A DNA stretch of 64,000 nt. Source: Pyronema omphalodes. Lineage: Eukaryota > Ascomycota > Pezizomycetes > Pezizales > Pyronemataceae. The notes under the pieces were generated by a model that was not told the origin of the DNA, made no database searches, and worked only from the letters and a program-made list of their open reading frames with translations. The stretch is taken from the NCBI GenBank assembly GCA_024516155.1, contig JAJJXM010000048.1, forward strand, positions 434,001 to 498,000, written 5' to 3'. The translations under genes and the position numbers were made by a program. The stretch's first letter is position 1. Every line of letters starts with the position of its first letter. Below are positions 34,271 through 45,148 of the stretch, one piece after another.

Positions 34271-35311
34271 CACTTGAATTCGTTTAGCTGAAGGTCATTC
34301 AGATGTGTAAGCTACAATAAGTTAGGTGTACTTGTTGTAGATTGATTGTAAATGTCGAAGATGGTGCTGGTGAAAGGGTGTACTAGTTGCGAAGGTTGTG
34401 TCGCGCAGGTTGTCGCGAAGATTAAAGTTGGTGTCGTGGTCGTCGTATTAGACGGTAACAGAGAATGTGGAGGAGTGGCGGAGACGGCGCAAACTTTAAG
34501 TATGGATACCTTCCAACTACCCCGTGTCGTGACACAAAAAGAAGGCCGTGGTCAAAGCGTGTTGACTCCCCCACAGTTTATGCCCGTCCGCTACACTTCA
34601 AGTTCACACAGGGGTATCCGGTGAACATTTGATGGGCGGGAGCATTCTTTTCCGTTGTGAACAATCAACAAAAAAACAAACCTTGATAGACTCACCAACA
34701 AAAAAGAAAAGGAAAAAAAACCGCAGTTCTTATGCCGAGTGATATCCTGCAGATGCAAGGCCCGAAGCCCAACGCCACAGATTATGCGACCTATGTACGG
34801 ACTGTATGATGAATCCACAATTTCTCCGATGCAAGCTGCAGAAGATGCTTTTGGGTAACACCCTAAACCCTAGCCCAATTTCGCCACTTCACAACCTCCT
34901 TCGTGTAACATTGTCTAACCAATTAGGATATGAGAGAGCTGCGATGGCTATTTGTATGACCACAGCTATACATATCGATCGCAGCTATCACAAGCTTCAC
35001 TCGGTAACTCCGTCGTGTCGCGTCGCGTCACAAAGGCTTGCCTCGGTAACCGGCAAACCCCAGCTCTTGTTCCCGCCGCTATGATACCCCACATCGCGTG
35101 GATGCATGCAACCACACCACCAGACACCAACCAACCACTCCCAGGGATGACAAACGAGGAACCAGAGACACCCGTGCATCCGAGCACCTTATATCTACAA
35201 GCTATCCCACCATAACGACACGTTTCTCAAGATTCCCCTCCATCTGATAGTTACACGAAGACTCAACGAAAATCCCTTGAATTCAGCACGGCGAATACCA
35301 ACATACCAACA
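34271..35311. other. Intergenic region upstream of thiolase
   Basis: About 1 kb. No gene supported; frames on both strands overlap and lack motifs. The last part should contain the thiolase promoter. Confidence 0.5.
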
Positions 35312-36833
35312 ATGGCCTCCCCAGTCTACGTTGTCGGAGTCGGCATGACTAAATTCATCAAACCGAGAGGTCAGGTCGATTATCCGGAGATGGGATTTGA
35401 AGCAGGAGTCAAGGCGCTTAGTGATGCCGGTATCAACTATGATGAGGTTGATCAGGGTGTCGCTTGCTATGCGTATGGTGACTCGACCTGTGGACAGAGG
35501 GTGTTTTATCAATTCGGTATGTGTTACCCAACACTGCAGCTCCAGCGAGCTCAGTTTCCGACTCTCCAAAGCTCTGGAAGCTGTGATGAAGCTCCATCAA
35601 GCTCTCGCAGGCTTTCTCGAGCTGCCAGCTATATCGCGAGCCGCGGCAAGCTCCCGAAGCTTCAGCTAACACGCTACAGGAATGACTGGAATTCCCATCT
35701 ACAACGTCAATAACAACTGCTCCACCGGCTCCACGGGTCTCTTTATGGCGCGCCAATTCTGTTCCTCCGGCCTTTCCAACGTCTCCCTCGTCATCGGCTT
35801 CGAAAAGATGTTCCCCGGCTCTCTCCAAACCTTCTTCAAAGACCGCACCAACCCTCTTGACAAAACCTACAAATCGATGCTTTCCAACCGTGGTATTGAC
35901 CCCAAAGCCCCCGGCGCAGCTCAACTATTCGGCAACGCCGGACGGGAATACATGGAGAAATTCGGTGCCACCCGTGAAGACTTCGCCGAGATCGCGAGAG
36001 TCAACCACGAGCATAGTCAGAGAAACCCTTACAGTCAGTTTAAGGATGTCTATACCTTAGAACAGATCTTGAAGAGTCCATCTATTCATGAACCATTGAC
36101 CAAACTCCAATGCTGCCCTACATCTGATGGTGCTGCTGCCGCTGTCTTGGTGTCACAGAAGTATCTTGACCTCCACCCGGAGCTGAAGGATCGCGCTATT
36201 CTTATCGCTGGACAGTCTTTGACTACTGATACTCCGGACCTTTACAGCAACTCTGCCATTGAGTTAGTGGGCGCCGACATGACTCGTCGCGCCGCAAAGG
36301 AGGCTTTGTCTCAAGCCGGTGTTTCTGCAAAGGATATCAAGCTAGTAGAACTCCACGACTGTTTCTCCGCAAATGAAATGGTGACTATCGATGCATTGGG
36401 ACTTTGTGAACCGGGCAAGGCTCATGAAATGGTTAGAAAGGGGGATATTACATACGGGGGTAGATGCGTGATTAATCCTTCTGGTGGATTAATTTCGAAG
36501 GGACATCCCTTGGGAGCTACTGGGTTGGCGCAGTGCTGTGAGCTTGTTTGGCAGCTGAGAGGATGGGCGGGGGACAGGAATGTAGAGGGTGTTAAGGCGG
36601 CGTTGCAGCAGAATCTTGGACTGGGTGGAGCTGCGGTGGTGACGGTTTATAAAAGAGCGGATGGAGGCGCGAGTAAGAAGGTACAGGGAGTGGCTTGTAA
36701 AATTTCAGGCAGAGGATATAACCCCGCAGTGGAGGCGAGAGGTCTGTCAAAGGGAGAAATTGAGATTGCGGTATCAAAGAAGGCGAGCTCAAAGTTTATG
36801 TTGGAGGCAGAGAAGAAGGAGAGTAGATTGTAG
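35312..36833 (+). CDS. Peroxisomal SCP2-type thiolase
   Basis: Thiolase of the sterol carrier protein 2 / SCPx class, expected to cleave 3-oxoacyl-CoA (often branched-chain or propionyl-yielding substrates) in peroxisomal beta-oxidation. Exons 35312-35516 and 35680-36833 (163-nt intron) give 452 residues. Seen: [15 protein letters not shown] start, active-site Cys at about residue 82 in [10 protein letters not shown], catalytic HDCF ([11 protein letters not shown]), and the C-terminal [17 protein letters not shown]. The C-terminal tripeptide SRL fits a type 1 peroxisomal targeting signal variant. There is no fused SCP2 lipid-binding domain; the C-terminal 50 residues are a Lys/Ser-rich extension. 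The intron is strikingly dense in AGCT tetranucleotides. Confidence 0.93.
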
Positions 36834-38434
36834 AGATGGGATGGGTTATGTATGATTTATGATGATTGTGGAGATAGTACCTTTATTTATGATGAGATAT
36901 GATTATGTCATTCTGGATTCATGTATCACCTAGACACGATGCAGTGGCTTGATGCTCCAGTGTGATCGATCTCGGAGATTCTGGGCATACTCGTGCCACC
37001 TTAGCACGAGCAGGTTTTGGAATACCAAGCATTATAACATACCTCCACGATTGAAAGCCAAATTTAATAGATTCTGAAACCGGCTTCACAAATATCGTCC
37101 CCTGAAATGGATTTTTGATTTAGTTAGTTATCAGTTGTCAGTTGTCGAAGTTGATATACATACATACATACTCACCTGCTATATAGCCTTCATACTTTAC
37201 TTACGCCAAATTATATCATAACATTTATAGCACCAGCAATATCAGCTACGGTCATAGAATCATGAACCCAACGCATCCCGTCCGCTCTACGCTATTTCAG
37301 CATGATATCGTCCGGCTATTACTGTCGTGGTGCCCGGATACTGTAGTGTTTTTTTTTTTTTTTTTGTGACGGTCTGTATATATTTTCCACGGATACATAA
37401 CATATATAGAATGATAGTAGGCGTGAGTGAGTGGTGGGCTTGGGAATTTCTTGAGACTTCTTTGTTTCTTTTGTTACTTGTTTTATCGTATGTATACTGT
37501 TCCAGGCGTTTAATGTCGATATGGCATAAAAAAGTGCTTTATTCTGTACTTGTGGCCTAAACTATCTATGTAGTTAGACCTTCTGGGGTAATAAGGTGAA
37601 ACTTATACTATCCTCCTGACGAAGATAAGAAAAGGGGGGGGGAAAGAGAACTGAGAGCTTAAAGTACCATGAGTGCTTTATAGTGATTGTTGACGACTAT
37701 GTGGGCCTGTTTTGGTTTCGAACCATAAGCCTAAGAATAATTATTTATTTATTGTTCGTGACTTTCCAAACCTCAAGGTGTTCAGGAATCATGATTAAGC
37801 TTTGGATTTTCTTTTTTCTTATTGCCTTATTTTTAGGGTTTTTGAGTTTTCGAGTTTTTGTTCCTTCTTATAGACCCTGTGAATGGTGTTTTCTCCGGCA
37901 TTTGAGGTTTGTTGTTTAACTGGCTCTGATGAAGGTTTGCTGTTTTCACTTTTGTAACTAGCATGGGAAGCGGGTTGAAAGAGTATAGTCCAGATGCGTG
38001 GGAACGGGATCAGAGGAAATGGTTAAAGCGGGATATTATGTTAGTGGAGGTGGTTGCGGCGTTGGTTATTAACAGCGTGATCAATGCCGTGAATACATTT
38101 GAATGATGTCGCTGTCTATTGGGTTGTTGTCATAATCTAAAGTTGGTTTTTGTTAGAGGTGTTTAAGGCGGTGATTCCTTGTAGAAGGTTGCGGCTTAGA
38201 TGATAGGCTGTGAAAAATTGTGTTTTCTCGGAATTTATAGGATTATTCTATTTTCAATGTTTTGGAATGTCATCCTGTGTTAATTAAGGAATACAATTAC
38301 ATTCAAGATCCTGTATCAATATAAGCCTCGTTTGTTCCTCCGAATCTTTAAACCACATCACCTTTTCGAAAGCAAAAAACCAGAAAACCAAGAACACTTT
38401 TATACCTACGACCGTCGAAGATATTTCGTGAATC
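36834..38434. other. Intergenic region with dispersed repeat B, right copy
   Basis: About 1.6 kb with no gene supported. It holds repeat B (37242-37346) and a T run of about 17 near 37350. Confidence 0.5.
37242..37346 (-). repeat. Dispersed repeat B, right copy
   Basis: Inverted partner of 31457-31575, reading CGGTCATAGAATCATGA, CGCATCCCGTCCGCTCT and GCATGATATCGTCCGGCTA on the + strand. Slightly shorter than the left copy. See that entry for the shared blocks. Confidence 0.82.
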
Positions 38435-40717
38435 ATGCCTCAAATTACCAAAAAAGCTGGGGGCTCTGATTCCAATGATGAATCGTCTCAGCAGGTTTAC
38501 TATCTCACCGACATTTTCCCGCACCTCTCGTACTTTGCTCTAGATGTCACCTTCTTCAGACCCCATCCACAGGCCGTGACTGAAGAGCATGACATTACTC
38601 CAATCATCGACCATACCAACGAGGAAGCAAACGACCATCCCTCGACCCTCAGACAACACCCATCGACCCCACAAACTGGTCAAGTCTAGGAAGGTTCAAC
38701 ATAGCCGCCCCAATGTTCACAGCCCCCTCCCATCTGTGATGTTTTCCGCCTTCATCTTCCCGCTGCTCAAACATCTTCCTGTCCATCAGACACCGCACCG
38801 CATCGCATCATCTCTTACAGCAAGCAGTCCCAACACCTATAAATACCTCGCCATGTCGCCCACAAGTGCGTGTTTCTTCTACTAAGCTATTAACTCTCAA
38901 CACCTTCCAAAGCAAATTTGCTAGAATGTCACACTGACACGTCTGATTCTTCAGACAACTCTTACGACAACCTCTCAGTCACCAGTCTTGCTACAGGTGC
39001 CGCAACCCCTGTTAGAATTCCGTCTGAACGACAGTCAGAACAGGAGGCAACCAATGAACGTCCTCTTCGGTCGTCGGCTTCAAGTGAGTCTACTTCCAGA
39101 TAGCTATCAGATTTCAACCACTCCTTCCAAAGCAGTTTTCCAGAATATCACACTGACAAGTCTGATTCTTTAGACAATTCCCCAGACAAACTTCCATCCA
39201 CCAGTCTCACGACAGGTGCCGCAACTCCGATCACAAACCCGCATGGAAGGCAGTCAGAACAGCAGGCAAGCAATGAATCTCCCGTTCGACAGTCAAAAAG
39301 TGACAGCCGATGGACTTCCCTGGATGTTGCGCGCTCCTACGAGGCACCTTCCCTTGGATCCGTTGTTGCGGCGCCTGGTGGAGCGTCCGGTTCTTCCTCC
39401 TCAGTAAGAAACGCATCCGATACATCCGGCCTCTTTGTCCGCGAAAAGTCAATTCCCAAGCCAGCTTCAGGGTTGGGTTCGACCTTGAGCGCCTCACAGC
39501 CTCTTGGTCTCCCGGGACCTTCTCAACCCCGATCTACGGATTCATACCAGACCTCTTCGCACCGTTATATTCCGTACCGGTTGCCAGTTCTCACAAACCA
39601 GGCTGGTTTTCCCTCTGGTAGTCACGGACAGGGTGGCCCAGGTCAGAGCTTCCGACGGGGTTTAGCCCTCAGTGAATCTAGCTCGGTGACGCCGGCCTCC
39701 CCGCCTCCAGCTAGGAAACTCACCGTCAGGAATGGTGGTCCAGATGATTCAATCGACTCATCTCCTTCGCCGGCTGGGCTGTCACCTACATCTCCTCTCG
39801 CCACATCTCGTCACCCCTCGATTCTACTCACCCACGCATCCGTCCCTTCGTCTGCTGTTTCTTCTGCCGACTTCCCACGGCAAACGTCTTCAAGCAACGG
39901 TGCATCCCACCTGCTTCATACCTATTCATCCCACACCTATCCATCCTTAACCCTCGCCCATATCCCAAGCCACAATGCCGGCGACGAGACCCCTTCCGGG
40001 TCTCCACCCGCTGATTCCTCCTCCCCCACCTCCTTACCGCCGTTCGACGCCTTTCCTCCTCGGCTGAACTCAATACCACTGTCAGATCCCGTACCAGATA
40101 ACATGGCATACTACAACTCCCCACGTCTAAACATCGACAACATGGTTTCCATGCATAAATCCAGTTTCGACAGTATCCTAGCCGCATGGACCTGTTATCC
40201 CGAGCGTGCAGAAACCGGTGGTTGCGATGCTATACTTCATCGTCTCAATGAGCTGGAGATGGACTGGAGTATTGTCCAGGGAAAACTTGAGGAAGTGGTG
40301 GAGAGAATACCGGAGGAGACCAGGGGAGCTGTGTTGCTGTCGGATACTCTTGTCCCGGCGGATACGTCTTCTGCTGCTGCTGGACAGGATGTTAAGGGCA
40401 AAGGAAAAGAGAAGATCACAGGACGCGGATTGAGACGTATGCTGTCTAGTATCTTCTCTTCTTCGGGAAAGGAGCATCAACAGGTTTCGTCTGGTAAAGA
40501 GGGGAGAAGCCTTAGAAAACGTGTTTCTGAGCATTTTCGTAGGGGTGCTTCATCGAAGGAATATGATGGTAAGGAGAGGGATAAAGAAGTGAAGGTGGTT
40601 CAGAGGCCTTTACTGTGGATTGATCAGATGGCCATGGAGATTGCGGAAGGGCTACGCCGTGTGCAGGAATTAAGGGAGGATGTTGAGGCGGTCAGGCGGA
40701 GCAAGGATGCTTATTGA
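38435..40717 (+). CDS. Ser/Pro-rich protein, unknown function, duplicated internal exon
   Basis: Unrecognised protein. Tentative exons 38435-38678, 38821-38865, 38955-39083 and 39174-40717 keep frame and give 653 residues; only the last two exons are firm. The large exon is Ser/Pro/Thr-rich, then has a more ordered C-terminal part: FDSILAAWTCYPERAETGGCDA, LNELEMDWSIVQGKLEEVVERIPEE, a basic stretch (GRGLRRMLSSIF, RKRVSEHFRRG) and a helical end (DQMAMEIAEGLRRVQELREDVEAVRR). Exon 38955-39083 (NSYDNLSVTSLATGAATP, RQSEQEATNERP) is a duplicate of the start of the last exon (NSPDKLPSTSLTTGAATP, RQSEQQASNESP). The 5' end is uncertain; ATG 38853 in exon 2 is another possible start. Confidence 0.5.
38866..39302 (+). 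repeat. Tandem duplication of an intron-exon unit
   Basis: Units 38866-39083 and 39084-39302 are about 219 bp each and contain an intron followed by exon sequence. The introns share CACCTTCCAAAGCA or CTCCTTCCAAAGCA and the stretch CACTGACA.GTCTGATTCTT before the acceptor; the exons share GGTGCCGCAAC, CAGTCAGAACAG and GGCAA.CAATGAA. In the second copy the donor AAGTGAG has become AAGTGAC and reads through. Confidence 0.8.
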
Positions 40718-41463
40718 GGATGGGACTTGGGGTAACTGGGACTGAACGGGCGTGTAGTGTTGGTATGAGAGCTTGTGGCGTGTTCTAGTCTTGTCTGGGT
40801 TTCTGCTTTTATTTTCCTTTGCTTGGTTTATAGGAGTATGGGATTGTCCTGATTAGAATGGAGAGTTTTCCCTGTCGCACGAAGACGCACTCGACCGAGT
40901 GATACCGTGAGATTTAATTGTGTATGAACTTTTGTTTTTTTCCGGAACTTTGTTTGCCACAATTTGCATGCGCTATGCTAGCAATTCTGAGCACAAATTA
41001 AGGAAAAGAGATAGGAAACTCGTAGTATCCTTTAAGTTTCATCCAGAATGCTGCGAAGATTTTGAGGGTGGCCAGTTTATCCACCTGGCGACGATAGAGG
41101 CCGAAAGAGCAAGCATCGATGCATAGATATGTCCAGCCTTCACAAGACTTGGCAGCTACGCAAAAAAAAAAAAAAATGATACCGGAAGAACCGAGAATGA
41201 GAATTATCTTCCTCTGCTCATAGTTAGGGTGCTGAGTATTGGGATTCAACTCTCCTTTGCCGCTATATCTCGGGAATCTCAATTAATTCCCAACCAATGC
41301 AAACGCCCTCAGCCAAAAGATTGTAACTTTATCCGACCTAAAGCCGCTCGAGCTATTACCAACATATATATATCACTGAAGAGATGCATTACAATTCCAA
41401 CATACAGATGAACACACTAGAACCATATCTTTGGAAATCCACTAGTGTACTTTTGTTGTTGCG

Positions 41464-41935
41464 GCGCCAATTCAGGGGATATCTAAAGAGAAAAATACTG
41501 ATTTAGGCGAATACTAAGAATTGAGTTTTATGGATTAGGCGCACTAGTTTTTGGCTAAACAGGCGATTCAGAACTAGGCATTGATGGACAGGATTAGAGG
41601 GGTCATAGATAAGTATTTTAACGGACGAGTTAGGTGAAGTCATTTCGGACAAATGCAGTTGTTGTGATTTTCAGGGAGTTTGAAGGTGGTCGAGGTGAGT
41701 ATTTCTTGGAAAATATGACATGATGAAAAGCAGAGGAAAATTCGTAGATCTTGCTTCAAACATTTCTCTGACCCTCCATCAAACCCACATACCAGTTTTT
41801 TTTTTGATATCCTTTAAGAGATACCTATCATACTTGCAAACATATGAACCAAATAATCCTAGCTTGATAAAAAAGACCCACCAGAAATCACGCATTACAA
41901 CTTCATCGAATGATTGATCCATTGTTGGAGACACC
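41464..41935 (+). repeat. Dispersed repeat A, right copy
   Basis: Inverted partner of 30030-30514. A short frame starting at 41720 (MMKSRGKFVDLASNISLTL) parallels one in the left copy, but both drift apart after about 25 residues. Confidence 0.78.
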
Positions 41936-42079
41936 TTACGGAGTATAAAAATCAAGACTTTACTTTGAATGTTTTAAGGTTGATCTCAACTTCGTTTTTT
42001 TTTTTCCTTCATTATTTACACAATTCTCTAGAATGCCAATGTTCTCAATCCATTATTCGTTCTGCTCGTTCTTTTTCTA

Positions 42080-42286
42080 CTGGAGGACTTCCCATCGCTC
42101 TATTGGGGGTGGATAGAACAACCTCAACTTCATCTATTCGATAGCAATAGAAAATCTGAATAGACAGGGGGGTAGCGACCCCCCTGTCTATCCTAGTGCT
42201 CTATTCGCGTTCTATAGAACATATTTTTTTGTGGTGAAATGGACTCTCACGTCCGTTGCTATAGAGCGATGGGAAGTCCTCCACTG
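42080..42286 (+). mobile_element. MITE copy 2 (about 207 bp)
   Basis: Same element as 20653-20865 in opposite orientation. The terminal inverted repeats are better preserved here: about 23 bp from TGGAGGACTTCCC inward are identical at both ends. TA precedes the left end (42078-42079), but the right end is followed by GC, so the right flank has changed. The centre forms a perfect hairpin, 42160-42191, with 14-bp arms ATAGACAGGGGGGT and complement around AGCG. No ORF of note. Confidence 0.82.
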
Positions 42287-42518
42287 GCATAGATACCATC
42301 AAGTTTCTCTTTCAATCGGCCCTAATATTCGCTACCTGACATCATCACTTAACTAACCGAAATTAGCGTATCCGATGTAATTTCTTGGGAACCTATGCGA
42401 CGTGTACATAGGTAAAGTATATACATGATGTTTTCACAGCACTGCCCTAAATCGCACCTTACGTCCCCATCAATCAAGCATAACCCCCTCCAGCCCTGTA
42501 TACGTAGCACCCTTTTTA

Positions 42519-43034
42519 ATGGCATTATTTACTTCAAGCCACCACTCCGCAACATTAGCGGGGGCGGGCAAGAAACTCCAAGAAACTCTAATCCCCGAAC
42601 CCTGCATCGGCGACTTTATTACTGAGTACATACTCCACACCAGGTCCTCTTCTGCCGCCTACGGTTTCGCGCCCGCTACCGACCTGGCCTACATACATAT
42701 AATACAAGCTAACCCCGGCTTTCGGATTTTACATACGATCACTTGGATGATGGATCAACATGCGCACGTCCCGGCAATCTGCCCCGATTTGTCGGGCTTA
42801 GTCTACATAGGTTGCTTTGAGATGCAGGGGATTCGCGTCGAAAGAAACCCTATTCCATATGGCGACATAATCACACCATTCGGATCATTATTGCAACATG
42901 CATTTGGGGGGATTGCGAGATTGTTTGGCTACGTAGTATCAGGAATTTTGGACAAGTCAATTGGTTGGTGCAATGCAAGCGTAGGGCGTAAAGGAAAAGA
43001 AAGAGATGATGACAGTATTCATGTGCATGGCTGA
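42519..43034 (+). CDS. Orphan ORF, 171 residues, unknown function
   Basis: Intron-free ATG frame with protein-like composition: GKKLQETLIPEPCIGDFITEYIL, GFAPATDLAYIHIIQANPGFRIL, CPDLSGLVYIGCFEMQGIRVERNPIPYGD and a moderately hydrophobic GGIARLFGYVVSGILDKSIG, then a basic-acidic tail. No family recognised. It begins about 230 bp after MITE copy 2 and ends 185 bp from the bZIP stop, convergent with it. It may be lineage-specific. Confidence 0.4.
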   Translation: MALFTSSHHSATLAGAGKKLQETLIPEPCIGDFITEYILHTRSSSAAYGFAPATDLAYIHIIQANPGFRILHTITWMMDQHAHVPAICPDLSGLVYIGCFEMQGIRVERNPIPYGDIITPFGSLLQHAFGGIARLFGYVVSGILDKSIGWCNASVGRKGKERDDDSIHVHG

Positions 43035-43218
43035 ATACAAACAGCAAAAAGAAAGGCGTAAGGCGGAGCATGAAAACAAAACATAAACCAAAACAATGCG
43101 TACGTAGATAAACAGACCAATAAAAATAACCCAGTATCCAAGTCCCCAAGTCCGTAAGCCTCATAACCAGCGCTCCAAGAAAAAACGAATCCATCACCAA
43201 AATCTGTCCAGCAACAGT

Positions 43219-44342
43219 TCATCCTTTATTCTTCTCAATTAACAATCCTCTCAACCACTTATTCTCCGTCTCCAACATCGTAATCTTCTTCTCAAGGTTC
43301 AAAACTTTATCAGCCATATCTTTGGCCGCTTTCTCAATCGCCGCATCCCGCTGTTTCTTCTTGATCCGGAACCGAGCTGATGCGGCTGTATTTCGGCGTC
43401 GCTTATCTTCATCGGCTGCCATACGTGCTGACTCTTGAATTGCCATTAGATGTGCATCTGCTTCAGTGATGTGGATACTGCGGCGATTATGGGGTTGGGA
43501 ATATGTGGGAGATGAAAGATCTGAGAGAGAAGGGCCTGGCGAAACAGGCGAAGCAGGATCGCAGGGCATCATAATTGCTGAAGAAGGAGGTGGTGGAGTG
43601 GAAGAGCGCTCAAGTTCGTAAGGTTCGATATTGTATTGAAATCCGACAGTATTTTCTGGTTTTGATGAAGTCAAAGGCTCGATGATTTTAGTTTGGATAG
43701 CTCCAATCACCCCGTCATCAACGGCGTCTTTAAATCCAATACCTAGATATTCATATTCCGGTATCGATGATGCCAGTGCATCTATCCGTGAGTATACAGT
43801 TAGCTTAGCTAGCTTCCAATCTGATCGGCACGTGGAATAATGTCATGCAGTATCGCGGCAGGTAAGGCATGTCTTCTTCGGATGTTGTTCCAAATAAAAT
43901 GGATATTCTCGGATCAGGCGGGGGTCGGGAAACTCGGTGAGGGGGGAAAGTAAGGGGCGGGCATAATGCATGCCTTTACAAAACAAGGTTACTATTGCGA
44001 CATCGATGGGAGGATATACGAACCGGTGGGTACAAAGCCTTCCTGCTGAAGAGCGTCGATCAATGATGTGTCCACGCCATCCCCATGGATGCTAACCACT
44101 CCGCCTCCTTTGTTGAAAGAGCCAACTGCGTTTATTTCAGGCAATAATTCACAGCCTCTGTTTGTGTCGTTGTTGCTACGGAATCCGAGGGCGTCGCCAT
44201 AATTTTCGTTGTTCAGGAATCGGTCAAGATCAAGGTCGAAGAAAACACTGTCCGTAAAAGGCTCCAATGAATCGTTGATAGAATCCTGTGGAGAATCGAA
44301 ATCAGGACTATGAATCAACCCGCTCGGTGACATGTTAGCCAT
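43219..44342 (-). CDS. Cys-3/MetR-like bZIP transcription factor
   Basis: Sequence-specific activator resembling Neurospora CYS-3 and Aspergillus MetR, which switch on sulfur assimilation and methionine/cysteine uptake under sulfur limitation. Two exons, 44342-44024 and 43781-43219 (242-nt intron, splice restoring PTDALASSIPEYEYLG), give 293 residues. The C-terminal bZIP has basic region DEDKRRRNTAASARFRIKKK followed by a leucine-zipper segment (AAKDMADKVLNLEKKITML, ETENKWLRGLL). The N-terminal region is acidic with Ser/Pro stretches, suitable for activation. The basic region is close to the CYS-3 subtype rather than the AP-1 or Gcn4 types. It could control the Mup1-like permease at 14.4-16.4 kb; that is inference. 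Confidence 0.9.
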
Positions 44343-45148
44343 CGGAGTTCGTTATCAGTTCTTTTATCGTAAATCGTGATCGAAGCGATAAAACTGCGGG
44401 CATGGAGGTCAGCTATTGATATTTAAATGATTGATCCTATGGCATGATCTAGAGCAGCAAAGCTTGGTATTGTTGAAAAAGCAATTTTTCTGTGGGGCTG
44501 AGAACAAGTTCGTGGGGGTAAATTTAACTTTACAATCTCTTTGAGCCTTGAAGCCTTCACAGGCACGCCAGAAAGGTATGTTATTAGTGATCTGCGCTCG
44601 TGTATGGTGTTGCAGTTATGTAAATTCGTAGAGAGAAATACTTTGCTGATATTATTGCCTGGTCTTTACATATGCAGACTGGTCCTTTAGTAGAGTAGGA
44701 TCATCAAGGATGGATGGTGTGCTTGCGAGACCCTCACCCTAGGAATCTAGTGGAACTATGTATTGCTCTGGGAGCAAGTATCGTCCGACGCATGACGCGG
44801 ACGCGCAAGACTGTTCTTATATCCTGATTTGGTAATAAATCCCGTGAGATTTGAATCACCGGGTCGCTAGCGCATTTCTCGAACCGATAAGCTTCTTTCA
44901 TCGTATAAGCGGCCATCTGGCACTATTAATCGCCCGAGTATTTTGAAAGTGAAGTGATTCATTCTTCGAAGGGTGCTGGTGATATTGGATGATGCCGATC
45001 CGATGGTTGAAATGATGAGTGATGGAAGAAGATGGAGCAGAGTGAATGAAATGTTAGGGTTGGCTATATGCGACGGGTTGTCAGCGCCAGACAGCAGGCC
45101 TCGATACTTATCGGATATATCAACCTCCATCTCCACTTCAGCATCAAA
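44343..45148. promoter_or_regulatory. Divergent region upstream of bZIP and 45.1-kb gene
   Basis: About 800 bp between divergent starts; must include both promoters. No gene supported. No binding sites assigned. Confidence 0.45.

Larger units (their letters stand above)
40718..42518. other. Intergenic region with repeat A and MITE copy 2
   Basis: No gene supported. It contains dispersed repeat A (41464-41935), a poly-A run at 41162-41175 and the second MITE copy (42080-42286). Confidence 0.5.

Noticed and set aside
37716..37740. tRNA on the minus strand (GGTTCGAAACC)
   Set aside because: Only the B-box-like string is present; surrounding AT-rich DNA cannot fold.
38495..38543. Intron inside the first exon of the Ser/Pro-rich gene
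   Set aside because: Splice-like ends are present, but removing 49 nt leads quickly to a stop, whereas the unspliced frame stays open. It remains possible if the true start is downstream.
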